DNA of 64,000 nt from Roridomyces roridus (Eukaryota > Basidiomycota > Agaricomycetes > Agaricales > Mycenaceae): NCBI GenBank assembly GCA_029378245.1, contig JARKIF010000005.1:2046001-2110000 (forward strand). The letters are read 5' to 3'. Positions within the stretch are counted from its first letter, which is position 1. Each line of letters starts with the position of its first letter. Positions 21,160-30,644 of the stretch are shown piece after piece. Below the pieces are notes generated by a model that was given only the letters and a program-made list of their open reading frames with translations, was not told the DNA's origin and searched no databases. The translations under genes and the position numbers were made by a program.

Positions 21160-22959
21160 GTCCAATTTGCTTGTATTTTGTTCTTGCTCGATGAAAATGA
21201 AAACAATTCCACACTGCAGAGCGGGAGAGTGCTTGGAGTAGCCGGATCACAAATCGCAAGCTCAAAATGGGAGTGGACCCAGATCCACCGACGACTTGTG
21301 CAGCACAATGTGCTCCCAAAGAACTTGCAAAGAACAGCATTACCCGAGGGATATCTTGGTAAAACTCCAGTAAAACTAACTACAACCCGACGTTAGATCA
21401 ACCGTGTCCATTTTTCCTTGCCCACCGCACCCCACGAGCTCCGAGTGCCAATGTGAACATCCACTCCGTCTTGCTTCAGCTGTCTGAATGGCTCGAGGAC
21501 GCGTTCACCCGGAGGTGAATCAGCATTACAAAACGACTGGCACGCGATGGCACGAAACTCTCGCAACTGGTCAACCCCAGCCGAATTCCCCCCATTCGTC
21601 AGAGGGCCACCTGCTGTTTTCAGCAAATGGTTCCGCGAAGCCTCTTGTAAATACTCATTTCTGCAATAAAAAGCAAGTTTCTCGAGGCCTGGCACGAATC
21701 CCGGGTCGTGCCCAAAAAGCTCGAAGAAGCGGGTGGTGAAATCCCTTGTTGGGTTAGTCTCGGCACCAGACCCTTATCACATCCCAAAGGGAACCCTGTC
21801 ATAAGGGTCTGGGGCAATCCGTCGCAGCTAAGCGGGACATTGCGCTATCAATTTTGATGGCAAATTCCCACCATATGTAGGGCTGCAACATAGCTTTGAT
21901 AATGATTACAATCCAAAGTTGAATCCAACGATAAGCCTGTAGGGCTGCAACGTAGCTTTGATAACGAATTGATAATGATTACAATCCATCAATAAGCAAT
22001 CAATAAGCCTTTCTCCCAATCCAAATCAATAAAATTGGTGTCTGACTTTACTCCTGGGAAGTAGAGAGGTCTGGAATATGTGGTCCTGGTGGCAACCTGG
22101 TGGGCTGGAGGAGTCTCCAATGGTACTTGCAGCTTCTTCCTCCTCAAATCCATCACAGAAGTGCATTTCCCTGTAGTGTGGTCTAATTGGATAAGCCATT
22201 GTGTACTGTGGGGTGCTATAGGGTTAGTGTTGCCGCGGCTCGGCTCCGGTTGGCTTCGGCTCCGCTCCCGATGGCTTCGGAGCCATCAGTGCCTAAGCCG
22301 AGCCAAGCCGTTTTTTGATGGCTGGCTCAAGCGGCTTCAGCTCAAAGCCGGCTCGAGCCATGGCTCAGCAGCAATTCTGCTCAACACAGGTTCATCCACG
22401 CTCTATGGCTCCTTCCCACCTCACTACTGCGTCCTGGTACCTCGACATCAGCGTCCAGAACGCTCTGGGGCCTGCGTGCCACGTCACGACCGTATCCGGC
22501 CACCTTCGACCTCTCTGACCGACTACGTGCAATACCAGTACTTGCAATAGGCCCATGGGAACCTCCCCTCGCCTTGAAGGCTTTGGTGTCCCATCGAGAG
22601 AGTTTGTGGCTCCCACGAAGGCAATCGTGCGTCAGGCTGCTCTGCACCTTTATGTGTACTAACTCCGTTGTCCGCTAGGCCGCTACGCCATATAACTACT
22701 CGCAGCACAGGCCCGATAATGCGACCACCATCTCCTGGTCGTCACGTCTGATGCATGGCGTGCATACACATTCGGGCGGTGATGTCCCTGCCACACACCG
22801 GTGTCTCGACGCACTGTAGCTCGTTTTTTATGAACCACGCTCCAGTCTTCGGCGGAGGTATATGGGACGACGAGATCGTCGTTACATGTATGTAGTATGC
22901 AGCTCAATGACAATATACTTTCTTCTTGCCTTTAATACGCGTATGGTGCAAGACATTGA
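21160..22959. other. Repeat-bearing intergenic region
   Basis: A minus-strand open frame (21393 to about 21750, about 120 codons, containing FFELFGHDPGFVPGLEKLAF) resembles no family I know. A perfect 12-bp hairpin CCAGACCCTTAT/ATAAGGGTCTGG lies at about 21767-21813. A 25-bp word beginning GTAGGGCTGCAAC is repeated directly at about 21877 and 21940. GGCTC-rich sequence covers 22228-22365. The remainder up to the hAT fragment shows nothing else. Confidence 0.4.
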
Positions 22960-23950
22960 CTATTCAGAATCGTAGACTACCTCGAGCAAGTCCTTAATGT
23001 AAGTACTGTAACCCGTCGAATCTTCGGGTACTTCTTGGCGCGCCTCTCCCTCTCCCTCCAGCCACGCGAGTTCGTCATCCCTCGAAGTCCCCGCCGTGAA
23101 ATCGAGCCCGCGCCCTTGCTTGATCGAAAATTTGAGCATTTGGAGCGCCTCCATGAGATCAGGCGCAATACGACTGCGCCTGAGCGTATCGGTCTCGGCG
23201 CCGGAGGAGAACACACGCTCGCATGGGACAGCCGAGCCTTGTATGGGCAGTACGTCCACGGCGAGCTTGAAGATGGTCGGGTACCGTAGTTGGTTCTCCT
23301 GGAAATTCAATAAGTCATCGAGTAGAGAACGAATAATATGGATACGAACAGTCCAGTAACGCACAGACCCAAAGGAATACAACGGTTCACGTAAGTATCC
23401 ATTCATCTCTTGCTCCAAGCTTTGGCGGTGTGTAGGTTGAATCGGCGAGTCCAGGCCAAGAACTTCGTCTGCCCAATTAGATTGTGGCGCTCGAACAGGA
23501 GTGCTGGCTGGGTTGTTGCGGTACTTCTTCAGCTGAATACAAATGAATTATTGATTCAGTCGAGAACGCGTCGTTCAGTGGGCGCACCTCGCGTACGAAT
23601 AAGTCTTTGACCCATCGAACACGGTTGGACTGATGCTGCTCGTACCAGCGCAGCTTGACGGCTGGGTTAATGACTGAAAGAATTTATTGTCAACAACGAC
23701 GCGGAAAGATCTAAAATGGAGCACGTACGCATGGCCAATGTGTACGCTGGCACATCCTCAATGCGTTCCCGATACACTTCCAGCTTGTCGATACCGTGTT
23801 GTACGATATATGCTGTCTCCGGATATTCGGTCTGTTGTTTTTTCCACCTTGAGATCATGGCCTCGAACGCCGGGAGAGCGAGTCCGAGGGTGGGTGTCTT
23901 CTCTCCCGAGAGCTTCTGTTGAAATGCATGAGGTACCTGGCCGGGGATCG
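22960..23950 (-). pseudogene. hAT transposase C-terminal fragment
   Basis: Read on the minus strand, pieces joined by short introns give FQQKLSGEKTPTLGLALPAF, then ISRWKKQQTEYPETAYIVQH, AVKLRWYEQHQ, and the hAT dimerisation region YPTIFKLAVDVLPIQGSAVP, CERVFSSG and RRSRIAPDLMEALQMLKFSI. This is the catalytic C-terminal half of a fungal hAT transposase. Its N-terminal half is missing where the gypsy sequence begins at 23992. The reading is nearly free of stops, so truncation is fairly recent. Confidence 0.8.
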
Positions 23951-23991
23951 TTTAATAAGTAGAGAAGACAAGAATTAAATAGAGACCTACC

Positions 23992-26388
23992 TTGATGCAC
24001 TAGCTCACTGCAGCCACCTTGACACAAAGGGAGATCTGCTGCGTGCCAAGTTCCCTATGCTCTTCGAGCCAATGCCCCATGTTGACATGCTGCCAACAGA
24101 TGTTGTTTGCGAAATTAAAGTAAAAACGGCTGAACGAGATCTCGAGACACGTTCATATTCAAGTCCTCGAAAGTACAAGGAGGCGTGGCAGACGTTGATT
24201 AAGAACCACCTCGATGCAGGTCGCATTCGCCCATCCACCTCCCCTCATGCTTCACCGGCGTTCTTGATTCCCAAGGCAGACAAGACCGTGTTGCCACGCT
24301 GGGTGAACGACTTTCGTCGTTTGAATGCAATTACGATCCGAGACGCTTTTCCGCTGCCAAAGGTGGATGATATTCTGGCTGACTGTGCAAAAGGGAAGAT
24401 CTGGTCAACAATCGACTTTACCGACAGTTTTTTTCAGACACGTTTGGATGAGGATTCAATAAAGTACACTGCTGTCAGCACACCCCTGGGACTCTACGAA
24501 TGGCTTGTGATGCCCCAGGGTTTAAAGAACGCACCGGCAGTGCAACAACGACGGGTCACCGCCGCGCTGCGTGAGTATATTGGAAAGATCTGTCATGTAT
24601 ACCTGGACGATATTATCATTTGGTCGGAAAATGTTGAAGATCATGAACGCGACGTTGAACTGGTTTTTGAAGCCTTACGGAAGGCTGGCTTATACTGCAA
24701 TTCAAAAAAGACGAAGCTCTTTCAGCATAGTGTTGAGTTCCTGGGCCACCAGATATCTGAGCGAGGGGTCGAGGCCGACACTCGGAAGGTTGAGCGTATC
24801 GTAAACTGGCCGACGCCTAAATCGAGCACAAACGTGCGGGCTTTCCTGGGCCTGGTGCGGTACATCAGTAAATTCCTACCTTGTCTCGCGGAATGGACCC
24901 CGACCTTGGAGAAGCTGACGACGAAGGATTGCGATAAGAAGTTCCCGGCCTGGTCGAAGGAACACCAAAAAGCTTTTGACGAGATTAAGAAAATCGTGGT
25001 CAGCCGTGACTGCCTAACCGTTATCGACCACGAGAATAGAGGTGACAACCAGATCTTCGTGACTGCGGATGCGAGCGACAAGCGTTCTGGGGCAATGCTG
25101 TCCTACGGGCCGAACTGGGAAACGGCCAGGCCCGTGGCGTTCGACTCGTGCACCTTCAAAGGCGCTGAGCTCAATTACCCTGTTCACGAGAAAGAGTTGC
25201 TCGCTATTGTCCGCGCGCTCAAACGTTGGAAAGTGGACCTGCTTGGAAATGAATTTACTGTTTTCACTGACCACCGCACCTTGGAGTCATTCAACTCGCA
25301 GAAGGACCTGTCACGTCGACAGGCGCGCTGGTCGGAATTCCTGTCGCAATTCGATTTTGAGACGGTTTATGTGAAGGGTGAGGACAACACCGTGGCAGAC
25401 GCGCTGTCTAGGACTGAGTTTGCCGAGGACTCGCCTGCCACGAACAATGTTCCTCACCCGAAGGGTTCTCAGGGACCGCCACCTGTCGCTGTCATTCTTC
25501 GTGCTGATCGGGACTCCCCCAAGTTCGCCGTGAAATGCCTTGCAGACACCCGGATCAAATCTGCAGACGGGGAAACATTCGTTGCGCCTGTGCTGGAGAT
25601 TACGGTTCACAAGAAGGTCTTGCAACAGATCCGCGAAGGATACAAGACTGATCCGTGGTGTGCAAAATTGTCGTCTGTCAGTAAGGGCATGCCTGGCCTT
25701 GTATTCCGCGACGGATTGTGGTACGTTGCTGACCGCCTCATCATACCACGAGTCGGTTCGATCCGCCAGGATCTTTTCCATCTCGCACACGACGCACTGG
25801 GCCATTTTGGTTTCGACAAGTCGTACAAGTCACTCCGTGATTGTTACTATTGGCCCAACATGCGCCGTGACCTCGAAGGCGCGTATATTCCCGCATGCGC
25901 CGACTGTCAACGCAACAAGTCCCGAACGAAGAGACCCGCCGGTCCCCTTCATCCAAATCCGATCCCAGAAGGACGTGGCGATTCAGTTGCGATTGATTTC
26001 ATTGGGCCTTTGCCTCTGGACCAGGGTTACAACTGCATTGCATCTTTCACCTGTAGACTGGGGTCCGACATCCGTCTTGCACCAACGCGTACCGACATCT
26101 CTGCCCCGGATTTTGCGTTGATTTTTTTCGATCACTGGTACTGCGAGAATGGCATGCCGTTGGATATTTTCAGTGATCGTGACAAGCTCTTTGTCTCCGA
26201 ATTTTGGGCTGCGCTTCACAAGCTGACAGGTGTAAAGCTTAAAATGTCAACGGCTTTTCTCCCCGAGACGGATGGTGCTAGCGAGCGGACGAACAAGACC
26301 GTGAACCAGGCGATCCGGTACCATGTTTCCCGTAACCAACGCGGATGGGTTCGGGCTCTGCCTCGAGTGCGTTTTGACATGATGAACA
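23992..26388 (+). repeat. Palindrome arm 1 (gypsy pol)
   Basis: Exactly 2397 bp, repeated in inverted orientation at 28055-30451 with no length difference. I noticed only two substitutions, one near 24010 and one near 26298. The arms are separated by a 1666-bp spacer that carries gag-protease. Confidence 0.85.
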
Positions 26389-28054
26389 CGGTGAACGCGT
26401 CGACTGGTTTCTCGGGGTTTCAACTTCGAATGGGCCGCTCTCCTCGTGTTATTCCTCCGCTTGTGGCCGGTCCACGTGGACAACTATCGGAACCCGACAA
26501 ACTCGCAGTTGATCTCATCGCCCGGTCAACCTCTTCGTCTCCGTTGACCCCCGTGCCCGAGTCGTTATCGTTGACCAATCTATCGACCGTTGAGGAGGAG
26601 TCATCCTTTCCCATCGTCCCACTGTCTTCCAACTCTCCTCCCTCTACCCCCCCTCCCTCTCCTCCCCCTCATCCTCGCACTCCCTCACCCCACTCCCCCA
26701 ACTCCACAGACTCCTCCCTCGACTTCTCGTTTCTGCCAATGTCGTCCACTGCCACCTTTGACGTCCCACCTGATGCAAAAGGGAATGCTGTCGTCATCGG
26801 CGTGCCGGGAAAGCTACCTATCTTCGGCCGTGGCGAGTTCACGCCAATGGCGTGTGCTGACTTTGCCAGCCAAGCCCGCTCGTACTTCCGCTCCAAACCC
26901 ACCATTACCGAGGCCGAGAAGGCCGCGCAGTTAGTCCCCTGCTTCCAGGACCCCCGTTTCCGTGTCTGGGTCCTCCCCGACTCCGTGTATGAAGAATTGG
27001 CTGCCATGTCGTTCACTGGCTTCATGTCCGCCGTCAGGGCTAAGTTCCTTGCGGCGGACTGGATCGACACTGGTCGTCGTGACCTCTTCAATCGTCGGAT
27101 GTCCCCCACCGAGACGTTAGACAAGTTCCAGACGGACGTTAACGCGCTCGCCGCCCTCCTGACAGACGACCCCGTCGCTTCCAAGCTTGATGACCTCGGG
27201 GTCGACGCCGTTCGCATTCGTCACACCATCCAAGCCGGGATGGACCACGACCTGTCCGTGCTTGTCAGCGCGACGGATGTGAACAAGGAGAAGGATTTGG
27301 CCAAGTGGATTGCAGAGGTCAACGTCATTGATCGTCGTCGCATTCACGAGGCCGGACAATTCAATAAAGCCGTTGCTGCCGCCACCGCCGCCGCCCTTGC
27401 TGCCGATCGCGAGAAGGAGAAGGAGAGAGATAAAGCCAAGCGCAAAGCGATGGGCGCCGCCGACGACTCCCGTGCGGGCAAGCGCTTCTTCCCAGGGCGC
27501 AGCTCTTCCCTCCCTCCTTCGGCTCCTTCCACTCCCTCCACCTCTGCCCCTGGTCCCCGTGTCGTCAACCGCTTACCGTCGCTCACTGAGGCAGAGAAGG
27601 ATCTGCTCAACGCAAATGAAGGATGTCGCAAATGCCGTCGTTTCTGGGTTGGCCACATGAGCCGTGAATGCCCGAACGAGTTCCCCGATGCGGCCTCTTA
27701 CCGCACCCTGACTCAGGCTGATGCGGACGCTGCCAAGAAACGTGGAAAGGGAAAGGCCGTCGCGGTTGTGTTCCCAAAGGAGACGGAGACCTACGACCCG
27801 AATGACAGTCTGGATGACGAAGATTCCGTTTCCTCTCGTGTGAGTCATCGTTCTGAACACCTCCTTTGGGACTGTCTTCTCGACGGTGCCGATTCCCCTG
27901 TCCCCATCCCTGTCCGTTCATTGATTGACGATGGTTCCCATCTAGTCCTGATTGATCAATCACTGGCCGAACAATTACACTTGCAGACGTATACATTGCA
28001 CGAACCTGAAGAAATATCGCTCGCTTTAGACTCCCCTACTTTACCGATTACGCA
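23992..28054 (+). mobile_element. Ty3/gypsy retroelement, permuted: RT-RH-INT then GAG-PR
   Basis: The left part (23992 to about 26520) encodes reverse transcriptase, RNase H and integrase. The right part (26739-28054) encodes a gag and aspartic protease. In a normal element gag and protease come first. No LTR is visible at either side. The left edge abuts a truncated hAT gene; the right edge joins an inverted integrase copy. It looks like an integrase-to-gag deletion between tandem elements, or another rearrangement. Confidence 0.75.
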
Positions 28055-28196
28055 TGTTCATCATGTCAAAACGCACTCGAGGCAGAGCCCGAACCCATCC
28101 GCGTTGGTTACGGGAAACATGGTACCGGATCGCCTGGTTCACGGTCTTGTTCGTTCGCTCGCTAGCACCATCCGTCTCGGGGAGAAAAGCCGTTGA
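24057..28196 (+). CDS. Chimeric 1379-codon pol-gag reading frame
   Basis: One uninterrupted frame covers RT (FPLPKVDDIL, STIDFTDSFFQT, catalytic HVYLDDIIIW), RNase H (FVTADASDKRSGAML, ELNYPVHEKELLAI, FTDHRTLESF, VADALSRTEF), integrase (HDALGHFGF, CADCQRNK, DFIGPLPLD, SDRDKLFVSEFW, PETDGASERTNK) and then gag. The gag start-like Met is at 26739; its zinc-knuckle-like motif CRKCRRFWVGHMSREC is near 27628-27675. A protease-like LIDDGSHLVLID follows. The last 47 codons are antisense integrase from the palindrome arm. Integrase is cut short after KLAVDLIAR. The frame is open by chance of rearrangement; production of this exact protein is doubtful. Confidence 0.7.
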   Translation: MLFEPMPHVDMLPTDVVCEIKVKTAERDLETRSYSSPRKYKEAWQTLIKNHLDAGRIRPSTSPHASPAFLIPKADKTVLPRWVNDFRRLNAITIRDAFPLPKVDDILADCAKGKIWSTIDFTDSFFQTRLDEDSIKYTAVSTPLGLYEWLVMPQGLKNAPAVQQRRVTAALREYIGKICHVYLDDIIIWSENVEDHERDVELVFEALRKAGLYCNSKKTKLFQHSVEFLGHQISERGVEADTRKVERIVNWPTPKSSTNVRAFLGLVRYISKFLPCLAEWTPTLEKLTTKDCDKKFPAWSKEHQKAFDEIKKIVVSRDCLTVIDHENRGDNQIFVTADASDKRSGAMLSYGPNWETARPVAFDSCTFKGAELNYPVHEKELLAIVRALKRWKVDLLGNEFTVFTDHRTLESFNSQKDLSRRQARWSEFLSQFDFETVYVKGEDNTVADALSRTEFAEDSPATNNVPHPKGSQGPPPVAVILRADRDSPKFAVKCLADTRIKSADGETFVAPVLEITVHKKVLQQIREGYKTDPWCAKLSSVSKGMPGLVFRDGLWYVADRLIIPRVGSIRQDLFHLAHDALGHFGFDKSYKSLRDCYYWPNMRRDLEGAYIPACADCQRNKSRTKRPAGPLHPNPIPEGRGDSVAIDFIGPLPLDQGYNCIASFTCRLGSDIRLAPTRTDISAPDFALIFFDHWYCENGMPLDIFSDRDKLFVSEFWAALHKLTGVKLKMSTAFLPETDGASERTNKTVNQAIRYHVSRNQRGWVRALPRVRFDMMNTVNASTGFSGFQLRMGRSPRVIPPLVAGPRGQLSEPDKLAVDLIARSTSSSPLTPVPESLSLTNLSTVEEESSFPIVPLSSNSPPSTPPPSPPPHPRTPSPHSPNSTDSSLDFSFLPMSSTATFDVPPDAKGNAVVIGVPGKLPIFGRGEFTPMACADFASQARSYFRSKPTITEAEKAAQLVPCFQDPRFRVWVLPDSVYEELAAMSFTGFMSAVRAKFLAADWIDTGRRDLFNRRMSPTETLDKFQTDVNALAALLTDDPVASKLDDLGVDAVRIRHTIQAGMDHDLSVLVSATDVNKEKDLAKWIAEVNVIDRRRIHEAGQFNKAVAAATAAALAADREKEKERDKAKRKAMGAADDSRAGKRFFPGRSSSLPPSAPSTPSTSAPGPRVVNRLPSLTEAEKDLLNANEGCRKCRRFWVGHMSRECPNEFPDAASYRTLTQADADAAKKRGKGKAVAVVFPKETETYDPNDSLDDEDSVSSRVSHRSEHLLWDCLLDGADSPVPIPVRSLIDDGSHLVLIDQSLAEQLHLQTYTLHEPEEISLALDSPTLPITHVHHVKTHSRQSPNPSALVTGNMVPDRLVHGLVRSLASTIRLGEKSR

Positions 28197-30640
28197 CATT
28201 TTAAGCTTTACACCTGTCAGCTTGTGAAGCGCAGCCCAAAATTCGGAGACAAAGAGCTTGTCACGATCACTGAAAATATCCAACGGCATGCCATTCTCGC
28301 AGTACCAGTGATCGAAAAAAATCAACGCAAAATCCGGGGCAGAGATGTCGGTACGCGTTGGTGCAAGACGGATGTCGGACCCCAGTCTACAGGTGAAAGA
28401 TGCAATGCAGTTGTAACCCTGGTCCAGAGGCAAAGGCCCAATGAAATCAATCGCAACTGAATCGCCACGTCCTTCTGGGATCGGATTTGGATGAAGGGGA
28501 CCGGCGGGTCTCTTCGTTCGGGACTTGTTGCGTTGACAGTCGGCGCATGCGGGAATATACGCGCCTTCGAGGTCACGGCGCATGTTGGGCCAATAGTAAC
28601 AATCACGGAGTGACTTGTACGACTTGTCGAAACCAAAATGGCCCAGTGCGTCGTGTGCGAGATGGAAAAGATCCTGGCGGATCGAACCGACTCGTGGTAT
28701 GATGAGGCGGTCAGCAACGTACCACAATCCGTCGCGGAATACAAGGCCAGGCATGCCCTTACTGACAGACGACAATTTTGCACACCACGGATCAGTCTTG
28801 TATCCTTCGCGGATCTGTTGCAAGACCTTCTTGTGAACCGTAATCTCCAGCACAGGCGCAACGAATGTTTCCCCGTCTGCAGATTTGATCCGGGTGTCTG
28901 CAAGGCATTTCACGGCGAACTTGGGGGAGTCCCGATCAGCACGAAGAATGACAGCGACAGGTGGCGGTCCCTGAGAACCCTTCGGGTGAGGAACATTGTT
29001 CGTGGCAGGCGAGTCCTCGGCAAACTCAGTCCTAGACAGCGCGTCTGCCACGGTGTTGTCCTCACCCTTCACATAAACCGTCTCAAAATCGAATTGCGAC
29101 AGGAATTCCGACCAGCGCGCCTGTCGACGTGACAGGTCCTTCTGCGAGTTGAATGACTCCAAGGTGCGGTGGTCAGTGAAAACAGTAAATTCATTTCCAA
29201 GCAGGTCCACTTTCCAACGTTTGAGCGCGCGGACAATAGCGAGCAACTCTTTCTCGTGAACAGGGTAATTGAGCTCAGCGCCTTTGAAGGTGCACGAGTC
29301 GAACGCCACGGGCCTGGCCGTTTCCCAGTTCGGCCCGTAGGACAGCATTGCCCCAGAACGCTTGTCGCTCGCATCCGCAGTCACGAAGATCTGGTTGTCA
29401 CCTCTATTCTCGTGGTCGATAACGGTTAGGCAGTCACGGCTGACCACGATTTTCTTAATCTCGTCAAAAGCTTTTTGGTGTTCCTTCGACCAGGCCGGGA
29501 ACTTCTTATCGCAATCCTTCGTCGTCAGCTTCTCCAAGGTCGGGGTCCATTCCGCGAGACAAGGTAGGAATTTACTGATGTACCGCACCAGGCCCAGGAA
29601 AGCCCGCACGTTTGTGCTCGATTTAGGCGTCGGCCAGTTTACGATACGCTCAACCTTCCGAGTGTCGGCCTCGACCCCTCGCTCAGATATCTGGTGGCCC
29701 AGGAACTCAACACTATGCTGAAAGAGCTTCGTCTTTTTTGAATTGCAGTATAAGCCAGCCTTCCGTAAGGCTTCAAAAACCAGTTCAACGTCGCGTTCAT
29801 GATCTTCAACATTTTCCGACCAAATGATAATATCGTCCAGGTATACATGACAGATCTTTCCAATATACTCACGCAGCGCGGCGGTGACCCGTCGTTGTTG
29901 CACTGCCGGTGCGTTCTTTAAACCCTGGGGCATCACAAGCCATTCGTAGAGTCCCAGGGGTGTGCTGACAGCAGTGTACTTTATTGAATCCTCATCCAAA
30001 CGTGTCTGAAAAAAACTGTCGGTAAAGTCGATTGTTGACCAGATCTTCCCTTTTGCACAGTCAGCCAGAATATCATCCACCTTTGGCAGCGGAAAAGCGT
30101 CTCGGATCGTAATTGCATTCAAACGACGAAAGTCGTTCACCCAGCGTGGCAACACGGTCTTGTCTGCCTTGGGAATCAAGAACGCCGGTGAAGCATGAGG
30201 GGAGGTGGATGGGCGAATGCGACCTGCATCGAGGTGGTTCTTAATCAACGTCTGCCACGCCTCCTTGTACTTTCGAGGACTTGAATATGAACGTGTCTCG
30301 AGATCTCGTTCAGCCGTTTTTACTTTAATTTCGCAAACAACATCTGTTGGCAGCATGTCAACATGGGGCATTGGCTCGAAGAGCATAGGGAACTTGGCAC
30401 GCAGCAGATCTCCCTTTGTGTCAAGGTGGCTGCGGTGAGCTAGTGCATCAATGCGTTCGCGCACAGCAGCTACCACATCGACAGGTTGCACAGACTCAAA
30501 ATGGTTATCAGCCTCGAGTCGGGCCAGACGCGCGCTGCAGACAGATTTCAATTCCTTAGCCATCGCAACGTGCTCGCGTTTGGTACGCCTGCGTTTATCT
30601 ATCGGAGACTCTCGGACTTTGCTTTGAGCAGGACTCAAGT
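28055..30640 (-). mobile_element. Ty3/gypsy pol fragment, inverted arm 2
   Basis: On the minus strand the frame 30866-28041 carries the same RT, RNase H and integrase as arm 1. It also extends further 5' into the protease-RT linker (KRRRTKREHVAMAKELK, VVAAVRERIDALAHRSHLD) up to about 30640. There the sequence changes to the dispersed repeat described at 30645-33870. Integrase stops at 28055, the inner palindrome junction. The match to arm 1 spans 28055-30451. Confidence 0.82.
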
Positions 30641-30644
30641 TGGG

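Noticed and set aside
26247..26483. Minus-strand frames inside the gypsy arms as genes
   Set aside because: They are shadows of integrase and RT in the opposite strand.
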